Shown: positions 62,716 to 64,000 of the stretch, one piece after another
Position numbering within the stretch: the stretch's first letter is position 1
Layout of the letters: every line of letters starts with the position of its first letter
Assembly: GCF_900105345.1 (NCBI RefSeq)
Contig: NZ_FNSN01000003.1
Coordinates: 930,001 to 994,000, forward strand
Direction of reading: 5' to 3'
Origin: Arthrobacter woluwensis
GTDB lineage: Bacteria; Actinomycetota; Actinomycetes; Actinomycetales; Micrococcaceae
Length of the DNA: 64,000 nucleotides
The notes under the pieces: model-generated
Database searches by the model: none
Told to the model about the DNA's origin: nothing
Seen by the model: only the letters and a program-made list of their open reading frames with translations
Program-made: the position numbers and the translations under genes

Positions 62716-63414
62716 ATGACTCACAGCCCTGTCCTCATCGCGTGCTCGCACGGAACCAGCAACGCCACCGGCGACGCCGAAGTGCGCGAGTTCCGACGAG
62801 CCGTGTCCGCGCTCCGCCCCTCGCTGGACGTGCGCGAGGCCTACGTGGATGTCCAGGAGCCGGCCCTCCCCGACGTGGTGGCCGCCCTGCCTGAGGGCGA
62901 GCCGGCCGTGATCGTGCCGGTGCTCCTGAGCGTCGGGTACCACGTGAAGGTGGACATCGCCCAGGCCCGGGACTCCCGGCCCCGGACGTCCGCGGCGGCG
63001 CCGCTCGGCCCGGATCCGGTGCTGGTGGACGTGCTGGAGGAACGCTTGAGGGAGGCCGGACTGGCGGACGACGACGCCGTCGTCCTGGCCGCCGCCGGCT
63101 CCTCGAACCCGGCGGCCTCCGCAGCCGTGGAGGAGGTCGCGGGGCAGCTCGCCGCCCGCCTCGGCAGGCCGGTGACCTGCGCCTACGGAAGTGCGGCAGA
63201 GCCGAAGGTGCCCCACGCGGTGGAGGCGGCCCGGGCGGCGGGGGCGCCGCGCGTCGTCGTCGCGTCCTATCTCCTGGCTCACGGCTGGTTCCATGACCAG
63301 CTCTTCAAGGCCGGGGCGGATCTGGTGACCGAGCCGCTGCTGCCGTCGGAGGCGCTGGCGGGACTCGTGCTGAAGCGCTTCGACGAGGCCGTCGCCGCCG
63401 CTCCCGGCGCGTGA
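62716..63414 (+). CDS. Sirohydrochlorin chelatase (CbiX/SirB-like)
   Basis: A 232-aa class II chelatase that puts iron (for siroheme) or cobalt into sirohydrochlorin. The N-terminal LIACSHGTSN supplies the metal-site His, and PVLLSVGYHVKVDI the second. The C-terminal half repeats the fold with VVASYLLAHGWFHDQL. The siroheme-dependent reductase 75 bp downstream makes the iron role likely. ATG 62716 is set by the start of the domain; longer frames run antisense to the TRIC gene. Confidence 0.88.
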   Translation: MTHSPVLIACSHGTSNATGDAEVREFRRAVSALRPSLDVREAYVDVQEPALPDVVAALPEGEPAVIVPVLLSVGYHVKVDIAQARDSRPRTSAAAPLGPDPVLVDVLEERLREAGLADDDAVVLAAAGSSNPAASAAVEEVAGQLAARLGRPVTCAYGSAAEPKVPHAVEAARAAGAPRVVVASYLLAHGWFHDQLFKAGADLVTEPLLPSEALAGLVLKRFDEAVAAAPGA

Positions 63415-63489
63415 CGAAATATTGCCCCCCGTGTCGTCACATGTCCGGTGACCTTGGGAGGCCAAAGTGGCCCACCCTACATTTTCTGT

Positions 63490-64000
63490 ATGACCGACAC
63501 AGCTCTAGCCGGAGCGAACCCCTCACCCGAAGCCCGTCCAGCACGCACGCCGCGCGCGGGCCGGCCGGCCGCCAAGCCGCACGGCCAGTGGAAGGTTGAC
63601 GGCACCACGCCGCTCAACCCGAATGAGGTGTGGAAGCAGGAGGACGGTGGGCTCAGCGTCCGCGAACGCATCGAGACCATCTACTCCAAGGGTGGCTTCG
63701 ATTCGATCGACGGCACCGATCTTCACGGCCGTTTCCGTTGGTGGGGCCTCTACACGCAGCGCAAGCCCGGGATCGACGGCGGCAAGACCGCCACGCTCGA
63801 GCCGCATGAGCTCGAGGACAAGTACTTCATGCTCCGCGTCCGGATCGACGGCGGGGCGCTCACCACGGAGCAGCTGCGGGTCATCGGGCAGATCTCCGTG
63901 GACTTCGCCCGAGGCTCCGCGGACATCACCGACCGCCAGAACATCCAGCTGCACTGGATCCAGGTGGAGGACGTGCCGGAGATCTGGCGCCGCCTCGAAG
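63490..64000 (+). CDS. Siroheme-dependent nitrite/sulfite reductase, 3' end outside window
   Basis: The first 170 residues of a ferredoxin-type sulfite or nitrite reductase. After a polar Pro/Arg-rich N-terminus come the family's SVRERIETIYSKGGFDSI, FRWWGLYTQRKPG and RGSADITDRQNIQLHWI. The last of these is the first of two sulfite/nitrite reductase half-domains, with substrate-binding Arg residues. The chelatase upstream would supply its cofactor. The siroheme/4Fe-4S cysteines lie beyond the window, so sulfite versus nitrite cannot be decided, although sulfite assimilation is the more common context. Confidence 0.9.
   Translation, partial: MTDTALAGANPSPEARPARTPRAGRPAAKPHGQWKVDGTTPLNPNEVWKQEDGGLSVRERIETIYSKGGFDSIDGTDLHGRFRWWGLYTQRKPGIDGGKTATLEPHELEDKYFMLRVRIDGGALTTEQLRVIGQISVDFARGSADITDRQNIQLHWIQVEDVPEIWRRLE

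Noticed and set aside
1-64000. tRNA, rRNA, prophage or insertion sequence
   Set aside because: Read for TPsiC-arm-like GGTTCGA motifs in gene gaps, integrase or transposase frames and att-like repeats; none could be supported.

Overview
The window is GC-rich DNA from a high-GC actinobacterium, most likely an Arthrobacter-like member of the Micrococcaceae. The evidence is the codon use, a menaquinone pathway that includes a MenJ-type side-chain reductase, LPxTG/LAxTG sortase substrates, an actinobacterial PHO box of 11-nt repeats, and many start codons placed 6-7 nt after a TANNNT -10 box (leaderless genes). This placement is inference from gene content and motifs, not from a database search. 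No rRNA, tRNA, CRISPR array, insertion sequence or prophage was seen. The window is cut at both ends: it opens inside an amino acid permease and closes inside a sulfite/nitrite reductase.

Layout. 1-12 kb holds scattered housekeeping and accessory genes: permease, two GNAT acetyltransferases, an S9 oligopeptidase, an MFS exporter, an MBL-fold hydrolase, a small acidic protein, a TPR protein, an amidase divergent from a TetR regulator, and a PAP2 phosphatase. 12-18 kb is a fructan/sucrose-type utilisation operon: Tat-type binding protein, two CUT1 permeases, a GH32 glycosidase and a convergent LacI repressor, with a strong promoter abutted by a perfect 18-bp palindrome. 18-28 kb has menC, a PhoX phosphatase behind a PHO box, benE with a divergent XRE-cupin regulator, a secreted C39-like protein with four Ig-like repeats, and a LysR/MFS pair. 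27.7-30.1 kb is a tight three-gene operon (medium-chain dehydrogenase, degenerate 6-pyruvoyl-tetrahydropterin-synthase-like protein, GT4 glycosyltransferase) whose product is unknown. It is the best candidate here for an undescribed pathway. 30-33 kb has a ParDE toxin-antitoxin pair, an SDR, a GNAT and a HAD phosphatase.

33-43 kb encodes two giant cell-wall proteins of 1521 and 1545 aa. The first has nine DUF11-like repeats and ends in LPDTG. The second has ten CshA-fibril-type repeats and ends in LASTG. Each is preceded by a long, comparatively AT-rich leader. 43-51 kb is a complete kdp potassium-uptake locus on the minus strand, with a 31-aa membrane ORF ahead of kdpF and a four-copy direct-repeat operator for an OmpR-type regulator.

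51-61 kb carries menD, menF, menG, a menJ-like reductase and a polyprenyl diphosphate synthase. Together with menC at 18 kb these make and saturate menaquinone. A polar amino acid ABC importer is inserted among them. 61-64 kb holds an orphan SUKH protein, a TRIC-type channel, a sirohydrochlorin chelatase and the siroheme-dependent reductase that would use its product. Long near-perfect inverted repeats sit at several gene ends. Some are plain terminators, and a tandem pair at 53 kb looks like a dispersed palindromic repeat.
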